Positions 1 through 7,641 of a stretch of 64,000 nt of DNA are shown piece by piece. The first letter of the stretch is position 1. The number at the start of each line of letters is the position of its first letter. The notes under the pieces were generated by a model that saw nothing but the letters and a program-made list of their open reading frames with translations, did no database searches and had not been told where the DNA came from. The position numbers were made by a program, and so were the translations under genes. Origin of the DNA: Spirochaetota bacterium (GTDB lineage Bacteria; Spirochaetota; Spirochaetia; Treponematales; Treponemataceae); the NCBI GenBank assembly GCA_023393015.1, contig JAEWMY010000026.1, forward strand, positions 14,885-78,884, in the 5' to 3' direction.

Positions 1-480
1 TCCTCCGATCAGTCCGCCGACGATTCCCCCCGCGAGTCCGACGAGTATCTTGCGGAGCGAGCGCGACCTGAAGCCTTCGATCATCGCGACGCACACGCCG
101 ATGATGACCCAGCCCGCCCCGTTGACGAGGGCGAGCGCGACGCCGGAGATCGTCCTTTGCGTCGTCGCGAGCGCGTCGGCCGCGTGGAAGAGGAAGGCCT
201 GCCCGCCGATGACGCCGACGGCGCCGGAGAGCGCCCCCGCGAGCGAGCCGAAACCGAGACCCTTGAGGGCCTTGGGCCGCGACGAGACGACGATGCCTTC
301 GATCGAACCGAAGATGGCGCCGAAGATGGCGCCGAGGACGATCCCCTGCGCGATCGAGAACGAGAGGTATCCGGGAAAGGACGCCTGCGCGTACTGGATC
401 GCCAGGAGGCACGGCCACGCGATGGACGCGCCGACAAGCCCGAGCAGGACTATGATGATCCGTTTAAGCGTGAGAGACAT
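1..480 (-). CDS. Glycine-rich integral membrane protein (3' end outside window)
   Basis: About 160 residues are visible. The reading frame starts with ATG at 480 and is still open at base 1, so the C-terminus lies outside the window. The protein begins with a hydrophobic segment after a short basic start (MSLTLKRI) and has several further hydrophobic stretches rich in small residues, with GxxxG-like repeats such as GAIFGAIFG and GLAGGIVGG, typical of packed membrane helices. It starts 3 bases after the stop of the Ser/Thr kinase gene, so it is almost certainly co-transcribed and perhaps translationally coupled with it. I do not recognise a family. A membrane partner or target of the kinase is an inference from position only. 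Confidence 0.75.
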   Translation of the reverse strand, partial: MSLTLKRIIIVLLGLVGASIAWPCLLAIQYAQASFPGYLSFSIAQGIVLGAIFGAIFGSIEGIVVSSRPKALKGLGFGSLAGALSGAVGVIGGQAFLFHAADALATTQRTISGVALALVNGAGWVIIGVCVAMIEGFRSRSLRKILVGLAGGIVGGLIGG

Positions 481-483
481 ATG

Positions 484-2361
484 TTACTCCTTTGTGATTC
501 GGTACGTGCCGTTGGCCTCGGCGACGGTGATCCTCGTTTCCTCGCCGGGCATGACGGAGAAGGCCGCTCGCGCCGCGCGCGAGCCGGTTCCGACGTCTAT
601 CTCGTAGTTCCCCGACGGAACCGACCAGGACTTCTTGCCGCCCGAGTAATCCGCGAGCGGGCTTTCCTCCATCGTCACGCCGCCGAGCGGCATGGACTCG
701 CGCCCGTTTACCGCGAGACGAAGGCGGCCGTCGGGCGCCGTTATGGTGAGCGTTCCGGGAAGCGGGACGAGGTTCGCCTGCAGGACGAGCTCCGTCTGTC
801 CCGGCGCTATCCTGAGGGAGAAGTCCTCGGCGTAGTATCCCGGCGATTCCGCCCTGAATTTCCGAACGGTCCCGGAGGATATCGTCTCGGACGGAAGCTC
901 TCCGAGCGCCGTCCACGTCACGCCCTCGAGCGTCCGGAAGCGCGTGAGCGAGGTGATGTTTCGGCCGTTCACGGCGTCGTACGCCTCGGTCCGCACGGAG
1001 ACCGGCTTCGCTCGGACGTCGTCGAAACCGATCGAAACGGCCGTCGTCGTGAGTCCTTCTTCCCCGCGCGAGCGAAGCGGACGCACGACGAACGACTTCC
1101 AGTACACGCGCTGTTCGGCCATTACCTTCATCCGGTATCTGCCCGGCTTGAGACGCAACGCGCGCGACTCGAACCGGTGCGCGACCCCCTCGTCCGTCCC
1201 GTCGACAAGCGCGAAGGCGACGGGCGAGACCGGAGACTCGGGGAACTCCGCCCCGTCGTTTTCGTAGATCCGCGCGAGAAGGAACACGTCTTCCGGCGCC
1301 TTCATGTCCGCGGGGAAGCGCACGGAAACCGCGAGTTCGCCGTACGAAGAGGCGAGGGCGTAACGATGCACGTATCCTTCGTCCCACGCCTTGTAGAAAA
1401 GCCCCCCGAGAAGGACGAGAAACGCCAGGAGCGACGGCACGACCACGCGCTTTCTCGCGCGCGGCTTGAACGCCGGTTCCTCCGCGTTCGCGGGCGCCAT
1501 GAAGGCGACGAGGCACGAATGGAGCGCGTCGGTCTGAAACCGCGCGAGGTACCGCTCGATGATGCGGATGACGGGTGCCATGTCCTGAAACCGCTTCCGC
1601 GGGTTCGGCTTGATCATGCGCTTCACGAGTTTCGCGACGATCTTCGGTATGTCGGGGTTGAGCCGCTTGGGGCTCACGTACCTTCCCTTCTGGATCAACA
1701 CGAGCGTGTCAGGCGCGAAGTTTCCCGGGAACGGACGCTTGCCGGTCACCATCTCGTAGAGCATCACGCCCATCGCGTAAATGTCCGCGCGCTTGTCGAC
1801 GTTCTTGCTGTTCTTGAACTGCTCGGGCGGCATGTACGAGGCCGTCCCGAGGGTCATCCCCTCCTTGGTGAGGCCCTCGTCTTCTTCCTCGTCGGTGGTC
1901 GCGATTCCGAAGTCGGCGAGCTTGACCGTCCCCGTTTTCGATATGAGTATGTTGGCGGGCTTGATGTCGCGGTGGATGATGCCGCGTTCGTGCGCGTACT
2001 TGAGCGCCTTGCACGCGTCGAGGAATATGTACAGGGAGAGGGGGCCTGAAAGATACCTGCGTTTCTTTATGAGCGCGTCGAGGGACATCCCGTCGACGAA
2101 CTCGAGGACGATGTAGTGCGACGTTCCTTCCTTGAAGTAGTCGAAGAGGTGCACGACGCGCGGGTCGTCGAGATCCATGAGTATCTGCGCCTCGCGCTTG
2201 AACCGCTCGACCATCGTCGCGTTTCCGCGGATGGTCAGCTTCTTGATGATGACATGGCGCTTGAGCGTCGGGTGTACCGCCTTGTATACGGCTCCCATCC
2301 CGCCTTTCGCGACGAGCGAGACGATCTTGTACTTTCCTATGGTTTCGGGGACGTCAGCCAC
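484..2361 (-). CDS. Transmembrane serine/threonine protein kinase (PknB-like)
   Basis: A 625-residue Hanks-type kinase. The kinase domain covers about residues 9-275: glycine loop GGMGAV at 20-25, ATP-binding Lys40, helix C Glu57, HRD at 130-132 with catalytic Asp132, Lys134 and Asn137, DFG at 150-152, and a PPE triplet (178-180) where APE is usual. One membrane helix (about 306-323) follows, then a roughly 300-residue extracytoplasmic region whose end (VNG, then VPSGNYEI) resembles PEGA-type beta repeats. The start is a GTG, chosen because GGAGG lies just upstream. The gene is third in a leftward operon, 25 bases after a PPP-like phosphatase, which could reverse its phosphorylation. All catalytic residues are present, so it should be active; substrates are unknown. 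Confidence 0.93.
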   Translation of the reverse strand: MADVPETIGKYKIVSLVAKGGMGAVYKAVHPTLKRHVIIKKLTIRGNATMVERFKREAQILMDLDDPRVVHLFDYFKEGTSHYIVLEFVDGMSLDALIKKRRYLSGPLSLYIFLDACKALKYAHERGIIHRDIKPANILISKTGTVKLADFGIATTDEEEDEGLTKEGMTLGTASYMPPEQFKNSKNVDKRADIYAMGVMLYEMVTGKRPFPGNFAPDTLVLIQKGRYVSPKRLNPDIPKIVAKLVKRMIKPNPRKRFQDMAPVIRIIERYLARFQTDALHSCLVAFMAPANAEEPAFKPRARKRVVVPSLLAFLVLLGGLFYKAWDEGYVHRYALASSYGELAVSVRFPADMKAPEDVFLLARIYENDGAEFPESPVSPVAFALVDGTDEGVAHRFESRALRLKPGRYRMKVMAEQRVYWKSFVVRPLRSRGEEGLTTTAVSIGFDDVRAKPVSVRTEAYDAVNGRNITSLTRFRTLEGVTWTALGELPSETISSGTVRKFRAESPGYYAEDFSLRIAPGQTELVLQANLVPLPGTLTITAPDGRLRLAVNGRESMPLGGVTMEESPLADYSGGKKSWSVPSGNYEIDVGTGSRAARAAFSVMPGEETRITVAEANGTYRITKE

Positions 2362-2386
2362 GGTGTTTCCTCCGTAAGAATATCGT

Positions 2387-3370
2387 TTACAGTTCCCTGA
2401 TGTCCGTGTCGGGGTCGAACGGCCGGTCGGGCGGTATCAGAGCGACTATCTCGCGCTCGGGATTATGGATTTGCACGTACCGGTTTTCGGCGCGAAGGAG
2501 GTATGTCTCCGGGACGGGCCGGTGCCCGCCGAGATAGACCGCGCCGGCCACTCCGGCGAGGTACGCGTCGAGCATCGCCTTCACCGAACCGTCGGTAGCC
2601 TCGTCGTTTCCCGTCCAGGTCAGGCCGAGGGTTACCTCGCTCCGGTTCCTCGCGTCGACGAGTTCCTCCTCGTCGTAGAAGCGGTACGGTTCCGAATGCG
2701 ACGCGAGAAAGGTTCCGCCGATTACGAACAGCGGCAGGCGTTTCTCGAACAGGGCGTAGAGCTCGAGGAAGTCCTGTCCGTAAAAGGACGTGACGTACTC
2801 GCGGACCATCTCTCCCTCGAACGAGAATTTCCGGAAGGCGTGGTTTCCGTTCCCTTCCTCGTTGAGTATGTTTTCGTGGTTTCCCTTCAGGAAGTGGAAT
2901 CGCTCCCGGAAGGCGCACTTGCATTCCATGACCATTTCCATGAGCGAGAGGCTTTCCGTCATCTCCTCGTCCATGGCCTCGCGCCTTTTGAATCCGCGCG
3001 TGTATTCCTCGAAGGCGCGGAGCCAGCGTTTCTTGCCGCGGCGCTCGGAATGGAATCCGTCACCGAGACAGAGCATCTGCAACGAGCCGGAGCCGATCGC
3101 CTCCGCCACGTTTCCCGCTCCCGGGAAAGGGGACTCTAGAACGCCGCGGAAAAAATCGGTCCGCCCGTGAAGGTCGGGGAGGACGAGTGTGTGCAGGCTC
3201 TTGTCGAGGCGGACGAGTCCGCCCGACAAACCGGTGGGGTCGGGAGGCCTCGCGTCGGCCTTCTCGTGCTCGAGCGCCGTTATCGTACGCTCGAGCAGGC
3301 GGGAATACGCCCCCTTCTCGGGGAGCGCGTCGCGCGACGCGATGGCCCGTATCGTCTCCAGGACTTCCAT
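2387..3370 (-). CDS. Calcineurin-like metallophosphoesterase, probable protein phosphatase
   Basis: A 327-residue protein with metallophosphatase motifs in order: DLH (Asp66, His68), LGDG near residue 103, GNHEN near 165, a histidine in SHSEP, and GGHRP near the C-terminus. The GNHE form is typical of PPP-type serine/threonine phosphatases. The usual GDxVDRG box is only partly kept, as GDGFH. Its ATG overlaps the upstream stop codon (TAATG), and the kinase follows 25 bases downstream, so the three genes form one transcript. A role removing phosphates added by the neighbouring kinase is inferred from this arrangement; a nucleotide or small-molecule phosphatase cannot be excluded. Confidence 0.82.
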   Translation of the reverse strand: MEVLETIRAIASRDALPEKGAYSRLLERTITALEHEKADARPPDPTGLSGGLVRLDKSLHTLVLPDLHGRTDFFRGVLESPFPGAGNVAEAIGSGSLQMLCLGDGFHSERRGKKRWLRAFEEYTRGFKRREAMDEEMTESLSLMEMVMECKCAFRERFHFLKGNHENILNEEGNGNHAFRKFSFEGEMVREYVTSFYGQDFLELYALFEKRLPLFVIGGTFLASHSEPYRFYDEEELVDARNRSEVTLGLTWTGNDEATDGSVKAMLDAYLAGVAGAVYLGGHRPVPETYLLRAENRYVQIHNPEREIVALIPPDRPFDPDTDIREL

Positions 3371-3894
3371 TACTGTATGATAGTCTTGTTGACTTCCACG
3401 AATTCCTCGGCGATGTCCTGCGTGACCTGGGTCAGCAGGGCCTCTTCCTCTTCCGCGTCGAGTTCCTCGCGGCTCACGGCGATCTTGAAGATCGGGGAAC
3501 TCTGCTGGATCGGACCCTTCGCGAAGGAGATCACCGCGTCGGTTTCGACGTCGGAAGCGAGCTCCGACGATTCCTCGAGCGCCGTTCCCGGCACGTCCAC
3601 GCGCAGGCCGATCGACGTGTACTCGGCGCGCCTCTTCCCGTCGACGAGCGGACCGATGTTGATGAGCGAGCCCGAATAGGTCAACGCGACCGCGCCCTTT
3701 TCCTCGTCACGGGAGAAGAACTGGACTTCCTCGAGATTATTATCCGAGATTCCGTCCTCGAAGCATTTTCGTTTATCTTCCCAGGCGCATGCGAGCTTTT
3801 CGTACGTCTCGTCACCGACCGGCAGTCCCGACGTCTTGGCGATCTGCTTGATGTGGTTTTGAATAACCGGAGACAAACCGAGAAAAGTTTCCAT
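3370..3894 (-). CDS. Unknown protein, paralogue of the adjacent HU-fusion N-domain
   Basis: A 174-residue protein. The frame extends further upstream, but the ATG at 3894 is chosen because AGGAGG lies five bases before it. It aligns along almost its whole length with the N-terminal 175 residues of the divergent gene at 3959: shared elements include LTYSGSL followed by IGP/LGP, an EY(T/A)SI strand, a QSS(P/S) segment followed by (F/Y)(K/R)IAV, and a final N(K/R)T. It lacks the HU-like C-terminal domain of that neighbour. It is the first gene of the phosphatase-kinase operon. I do not recognise the domain; it looks like a mixed alpha-beta cytoplasmic protein with no signal peptide. Its function could be to bind or antagonise its paralogue, which is speculation. 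Confidence 0.82.
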   Translation of the reverse strand: METFLGLSPVIQNHIKQIAKTSGLPVGDETYEKLACAWEDKRKCFEDGISDNNLEEVQFFSRDEEKGAVALTYSGSLINIGPLVDGKRRAEYTSIGLRVDVPGTALEESSELASDVETDAVISFAKGPIQQSSPIFKIAVSREELDAEEEEALLTQVTQDIAEEFVEVNKTIIQ

Positions 3895-3958
3895 AAAAAC
3901 CTCCTGAACTGGGCTATACTGTATCACACGTCTCAATAATGTCATGAAGGAGGAAGAA
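3895..3958. promoter_or_regulatory. Divergent promoter region between the two paralogues
   Basis: The 64 bases between the starts at 3894 (-) and 3959 (+) must hold the promoters for both genes. A TATACT -10 candidate for the rightward gene lies at 3915-3920. Strong ribosome binding sites occupy both ends (AGGAGG before 3894, AAGGAGG at 3947-3953). No clear -35 box was found in either direction. Confidence 0.5.
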
Positions 3959-4861
3959 ATGCACGAAAAAGTTTTCGAGACCCTGCCCGCCGAAATCCAG
4001 GCGCAGATCGTCTCTCTGCTCGGGGACAACGGCAAGACGGTCGATGAGGACGAGCGGGAACGCTACGCGCGCGTCTGGAGCGACAAGTACGAGCTGTTCA
4101 TGGGACAGATGAAAAGCGTCGGAATGGAGATTGTCGAGAAACTGGGATCGGGCGACGATCGCGGGGCGATTCTCCTGACCTATTCCGGATCCCTCGTGAG
4201 CCTCGGCCCCGCCAAGGGCGGCAAGCGTTGGCTCGAATACGCCTCGATAAAATTCCGCGGCGACGTGCCCGACTTTATCAAGGGTCAGGGGGTTTCGATA
4301 TCGGGAGACGTCTCCCAGGGCGCCGTCGCCGAATTCGCGGGAAGCCCGCTCAAGCAGAGTTCTTCCCTCTATAGGATAGCCGTGTGCCCGGAGGGTACGG
4401 GAGAAACCGACCAGGAGCAACGCATCCGGGAGGCGACGATCTACCTGACGAACGGATTCCTCAAGATCAACCGTACCGTAGCGTCCGCGGGCGAGTCCTC
4501 CGTCGAGCAGTTCACGGCGAAGTCGATAGCGGCGTTCATCGCGAAGAAGCACGCCCTCACGCAGGTCGCCGCGAAGGCGATCATCGACGACTACCTTTCG
4601 ACGATAGAGGCGGGCGTCCTTCTCGGCGAACGCGTACCGGTCGGAAAGCTCGGCGCCGTTTTCCTGAAGGCCCGCGCCGCGCGGAAGGCGCGCGTCATGA
4701 AGAACCTCGCGACGGGAGAGGACATCCTCGTACCCGCGAAGCCCGCGTGCCTCGTCCCGAAATTCGCCGTGTCGCGCTCGCTCAAGGAGAAGGGCTTGCT
4801 CGTCGATCCCGCGACGGTTTCCGGTTTCGGCTCGGACGACGGGGAGGACGAGGAGGAATGA
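3959..4861 (+). CDS. Unknown N-domain fused to an HU/IHF-like DNA-binding domain
   Basis: A 300-residue protein. An in-frame ATG lies 15 bases upstream, but that upstream ATG and the following codons form the AAGGAGG ribosome site of the ATG at 3959, so the latter is the start. Residues 1-175 match the divergent neighbour. Residues about 182-280 fit the HU/IHF fold: an N-terminal helical pair (TAKSIAAFIAKKHALTQ), a Gly/Lys-rich saddle (VPVGKLGAVFLKARAARK), an arm with the ATGEDI turn where HU has the TGxxI turn, and a closing helix SRSLKEK. The protein ends in an acidic tail (DDGEDEEE). It probably binds DNA. The divergent arrangement with a kinase-phosphatase operon suggests control by phosphorylation, which is inference. 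Confidence 0.83.
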   Translation: MHEKVFETLPAEIQAQIVSLLGDNGKTVDEDERERYARVWSDKYELFMGQMKSVGMEIVEKLGSGDDRGAILLTYSGSLVSLGPAKGGKRWLEYASIKFRGDVPDFIKGQGVSISGDVSQGAVAEFAGSPLKQSSSLYRIAVCPEGTGETDQEQRIREATIYLTNGFLKINRTVASAGESSVEQFTAKSIAAFIAKKHALTQVAAKAIIDDYLSTIEAGVLLGERVPVGKLGAVFLKARAARKARVMKNLATGEDILVPAKPACLVPKFAVSRSLKEKGLLVDPATVSGFGSDDGEDEEE

Positions 4862-4877
4862 CGGGACGAAGGCGGGC

Positions 4878-4906
4878 TGTGCGAGAAGCCTCGTTTCTGG
4901 TATACC
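4878..4906 (+). promoter_or_regulatory. Putative promoter of srkA, near-leaderless
   Basis: A TATACC -10 box at 4901-4906 ends 7 bases before the ATG at 4914, with a weak -35 (TGTGCG, 4878-4883) at 17-base spacing. There is no ribosome binding site between the box and the ATG, so the transcript would start at or next to the start codon. Confidence 0.45.
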
Positions 4907-4913
4907 TTGACGC

Positions 4914-5930
4914 ATGGACACCGCCAATCCCTTCGCCTGCCTTTCTCCCGATACCGTTCTCTCCGCGGCGGAAACCGCGCTCGGTCGCGCGTTCGATCCG
5001 GTAGTGACCCCGTGCAACAGCTACGTCAACCGCGTGTACTCCCTCCGCGACGAGGAGGGGGAGCGCTTCGTCGTCAAGTTCTACCGGCCCGGTCGGTGGG
5101 GGAAAGAGGCCGTCGCGGAGGAGCACGCGTTTCTCGCCGAATGCGCCGCCGCCGAGCTTCCCGTGGTGGCGCCTCTTCCGTTGAAGGAAGGCGTCGCGCG
5201 CGCGGGCTCCGGTCCGATCGACACGACTGACACGATCGGCGAGCGCGACGGGATCCTCTTCGCGTGTTTTCCCTTCCGGAGCGGGCGGACCTTCGACGTG
5301 ACGGGCGACGACGATTACCTCAGGCTCGGAAGCCTTATCGGGCGGTTGCATGCCGTCTCGCGTCTCGCCCGCGCGGACTCGCGCGTGACCTTTCACCCGA
5401 TCGACCTCACGCTCGCCTTCTGCCGCGCCTTCGCCGACTCGGATTCCCTGCATCCCGACATGCGGGGGGAATTTCTCGACCTTTGTTCCGGTGTCCTCGA
5501 GACCGCTTCCGCGCGTTTCGACCGCTCCTCGTTCATCAGGATTCACGGAGACTGCCATCGCGGCAACATACTCGACCGGCTCGACGAGGGCCTTCTTCTA
5601 ATCGATTTCGACGACATGATGACGGGACCGGCCGTCCAGGATCTCTGGTTGCTTCTGCCCGACCACCTCGAATCCGCCCGGCGCGAGATGGGCCTTCTCG
5701 TCGAGGGCTACGAGCGTTTCGGAAGTTTCGACCGGAGGTCGCTCGACCTCGTCGAGACCCTGCGCTTCATGCGCATCCTCTATTTTCTTTCGTGGCGCGA
5801 GGCGCAAAAGGACGACTCCCTCTTCGCGGAGCGCAACCCCGATTGGGGAACGAAGGCGTTCTGGATCCGCGAGATGGAGGACCTTCGCTATCAAGCGAGG
5901 CACGCCCTCGCGTCCCTCGCCGAAGATTAG
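4914..5930 (+). CDS. srkA: Stress response kinase A family protein (YihE/SrkA-like)
   Basis: A 338-residue aminoglycoside-phosphotransferase-fold kinase, close to the length of E. coli SrkA (about 330). The N-terminal part carries the nucleotide-binding Lys in FVVKFYRPGRW, a run typical of the SrkA/YihE group. The catalytic loop HGDCHRGN begins at His211 with Asp213 and Asn218, and the metal-binding DFD is at 231-233. SrkA proteins phosphorylate serine or threonine and limit stress-induced death in enterobacteria (family knowledge). The gene stands alone, downstream of the HU-fusion gene, and has its own promoter with almost no leader. Confidence 0.88.
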   Translation: MDTANPFACLSPDTVLSAAETALGRAFDPVVTPCNSYVNRVYSLRDEEGERFVVKFYRPGRWGKEAVAEEHAFLAECAAAELPVVAPLPLKEGVARAGSGPIDTTDTIGERDGILFACFPFRSGRTFDVTGDDDYLRLGSLIGRLHAVSRLARADSRVTFHPIDLTLAFCRAFADSDSLHPDMRGEFLDLCSGVLETASARFDRSSFIRIHGDCHRGNILDRLDEGLLLIDFDDMMTGPAVQDLWLLLPDHLESARREMGLLVEGYERFGSFDRRSLDLVETLRFMRILYFLSWREAQKDDSLFAERNPDWGTKAFWIREMEDLRYQARHALASLAED

Positions 5931-5950
5931 CCGGACTCGTCGACGAACGG

Positions 5951-6529
5951 TCAGGAAAAGCGCTGCGGGGGCGTGACGACCCACAGGGCCCTGAACGGGT
6001 CGGGACCCGTGTTGACGAGCACGTGCGGGGCCGAGGCCGCGAAGGAAATGCTGTCTCCCTTGGAAAGGGGATACGCGCGCGTTTCGTAGTGGAGCTCGCC
6101 CGATCCCTCGGTGACGATGCCGAACTCGCGGCCGAGGTGTCCGTACGATCCGCGCGTCGTCTCGCCCCCAGCGGGCAGGGTTATGTAATACGCCTCTATC
6201 GCGTGCGCGCCGTCGTCGTCCACCGGCCTCACGATCTCCTCGTAGAGGACGCCCGCCTCCGTCACCTCGCGCCGTTCGTCGGACTTGATGACCCGTACCG
6301 GACGCTCGCGCTTGTATTCGGCGAAGAGGTATTCGAGGTCGATCTCGAGGGCGTCCGCGAGCGAAAGCAGGGTGTCGATGGCCGGGGACACGCGGTTGCG
6401 CTCGATTTGCGAGACGAGACTTTCGCTCACGCCGGCCGCCTGCGCGACGACCTTGAGCGTGTATCCCTTCTTTTCGCGTACCGCGCGGAGCTTCTCCCCG
6501 AAGCGGAACGGCTCCCTACTTCCCGCCAT
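5951..6529 (-). CDS. XRE-family transcriptional regulator with cupin domain
   Basis: A 192-residue protein with an N-terminal helix-turn-helix (about 13-67; the recognition part reads VSESLVSQIERNRVSPAIDTL) followed by a C-terminal cupin barrel (about 115-185, with GELHYE, YPLSKGDSI and PHVLVN strands). This is the PuuR/HipB-like XRE-cupin layout, in which the cupin senses a small metabolite. It overlaps the end of the upstream unknown gene by 14 bases and is therefore co-transcribed with it. Target genes cannot be deduced from the sequence. Confidence 0.9.
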   Translation of the reverse strand: MAGSREPFRFGEKLRAVREKKGYTLKVVAQAAGVSESLVSQIERNRVSPAIDTLLSLADALEIDLEYLFAEYKRERPVRVIKSDERREVTEAGVLYEEIVRPVDDDGAHAIEAYYITLPAGGETTRGSYGHLGREFGIVTEGSGELHYETRAYPLSKGDSISFAASAPHVLVNTGPDPFRALWVVTPPQRFS

Positions 6530-7571
6530 TCGTCATACGCTCCCGGTTGCGCTCGAAGATAAACTGCATGTAATGGTCCTCGAGCGTCTTTTTCGGTCCC
6601 GGCGCCGACAGTCGCTTCCTCGCGTCCGCGTTGTTGCGCCGCTGCGTGTACGCCCGGTAGAAGATGCGCGGGTCCTCGTTCGAGAGCGCGGCCTTGTGGC
6701 CGACGATCCCCGGCACCTCGTCGCGGCCGATCGCGTTGATCCCGCGGTTCTTGAGTTCCTTTCTGATAAGGAGAATGTCCTCGTGGGAGAGGCCGAAGAT
6801 GAACTCCTCCATCGACGAGGCGACGTCGCTTTCGCCGAGGCGCTGGGAGATGAATTTCTGCCAGGTGTCGTCGAGGGCGATCGAGAGGAGCAACAGCTCG
6901 CTCGTGCCGATCATCGTTCCGAAGTTCGGCGCGATCTGGTCGCGCACGGTCCACACCGCGTCGAGAACGGGCGCGACGCTCGAGACGTGGGGGTCGAGGC
7001 GGTGCTCCCAGAGTTCCGCGAGCGATTCGGCGATATCCCGCCTGACCGGCTGGCTCAAGTTCGGGTCGTCGAGCAGGGATATGTACACGTCCTCCGCCAT
7101 CATCGTGAACATGATGTTGAGCGTCGCCTGCCTGAGTTCCTGGATATCCTGATCGGAGAAGAATGAGTTGACGGCGACTTTCGTGATGGCCGCGAAGGCG
7201 TGGAATTTCGCGACGAGGAAGCCCTGTCCGAGGATGGCCTTGGTCGGCAGGGTCAGGAGGCGCTCCCCGTCGCTGTACGCGCAGAGCGTGTCGATGAGGG
7301 TTTCGGAGGAACGTGTCTGGCCCGCGAGGAAGCCCCGCTCGTGCATCGAGGGGTAGCGGGATATGGATACGGAAAGGCGCTCCAGGTCCATGACGCGCGT
7401 CGCGACTCCCACCATCGTCTCGGGGGAGTACACGCGAAGGTTCTCGAACACGCGGTTCACGAGCGCCCGTTCCTGCGGATTGAGTACGATGATATCCGTC
7501 GAGGGGGTATCCATCGCGTGCGGTGAGGTGGATGTGCCGTTCGTCTCGTTCATGAACTGGTCAATATCCAT
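6516..7571 (-). CDS. Conserved-looking protein of unknown function
   Basis: A 351-residue, mostly helical, soluble protein without signal peptide or membrane helices. It is rich in charged residues and has no catalytic motif I recognise. It may be a spirochaete-specific family. A TATAAT box lies 8 bases upstream of the ATG, with no ribosome binding site, suggesting a near-leaderless transcript shared with the XRE-cupin regulator that overlaps its 3' end. A function linked to that regulator is possible but not shown. Confidence 0.75.
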   Translation of the reverse strand: MDIDQFMNETNGTSTSPHAMDTPSTDIIVLNPQERALVNRVFENLRVYSPETMVGVATRVMDLERLSVSISRYPSMHERGFLAGQTRSSETLIDTLCAYSDGERLLTLPTKAILGQGFLVAKFHAFAAITKVAVNSFFSDQDIQELRQATLNIMFTMMAEDVYISLLDDPNLSQPVRRDIAESLAELWEHRLDPHVSSVAPVLDAVWTVRDQIAPNFGTMIGTSELLLLSIALDDTWQKFISQRLGESDVASSMEEFIFGLSHEDILLIRKELKNRGINAIGRDEVPGIVGHKAALSNEDPRIFYRAYTQRRNNADARKRLSAPGPKKTLEDHYMQFIFERNRERMTNGGK

Positions 7572-7579
7572 AAGCTTAG

Positions 7580-7608
7580 ATTATAGCTGAAATTACGCCC
7601 TTCTGGCT
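7580..7608 (-). promoter_or_regulatory. Putative promoter of the 6516-7571 gene
   Basis: On the minus strand a perfect TATAAT lies at 7585-7580, 8 bases before the ATG at 7571. The -35 position (7608-7603, AGCCAG) is poor. No Shine-Dalgarno sequence fits between the box and the start. Confidence 0.5.
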
Positions 7609-7641
7609 AGCGAAAAAAGTCGCGCGCGCGCCGATGTCGGG

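Noticed and set aside
157..2049. 630-residue open frame on the plus strand
   Set aside because: It is antisense to the Ser/Thr kinase, whose full set of catalytic motifs shows which strand is coding. The product is low-complexity and Arg/Glu-rich.
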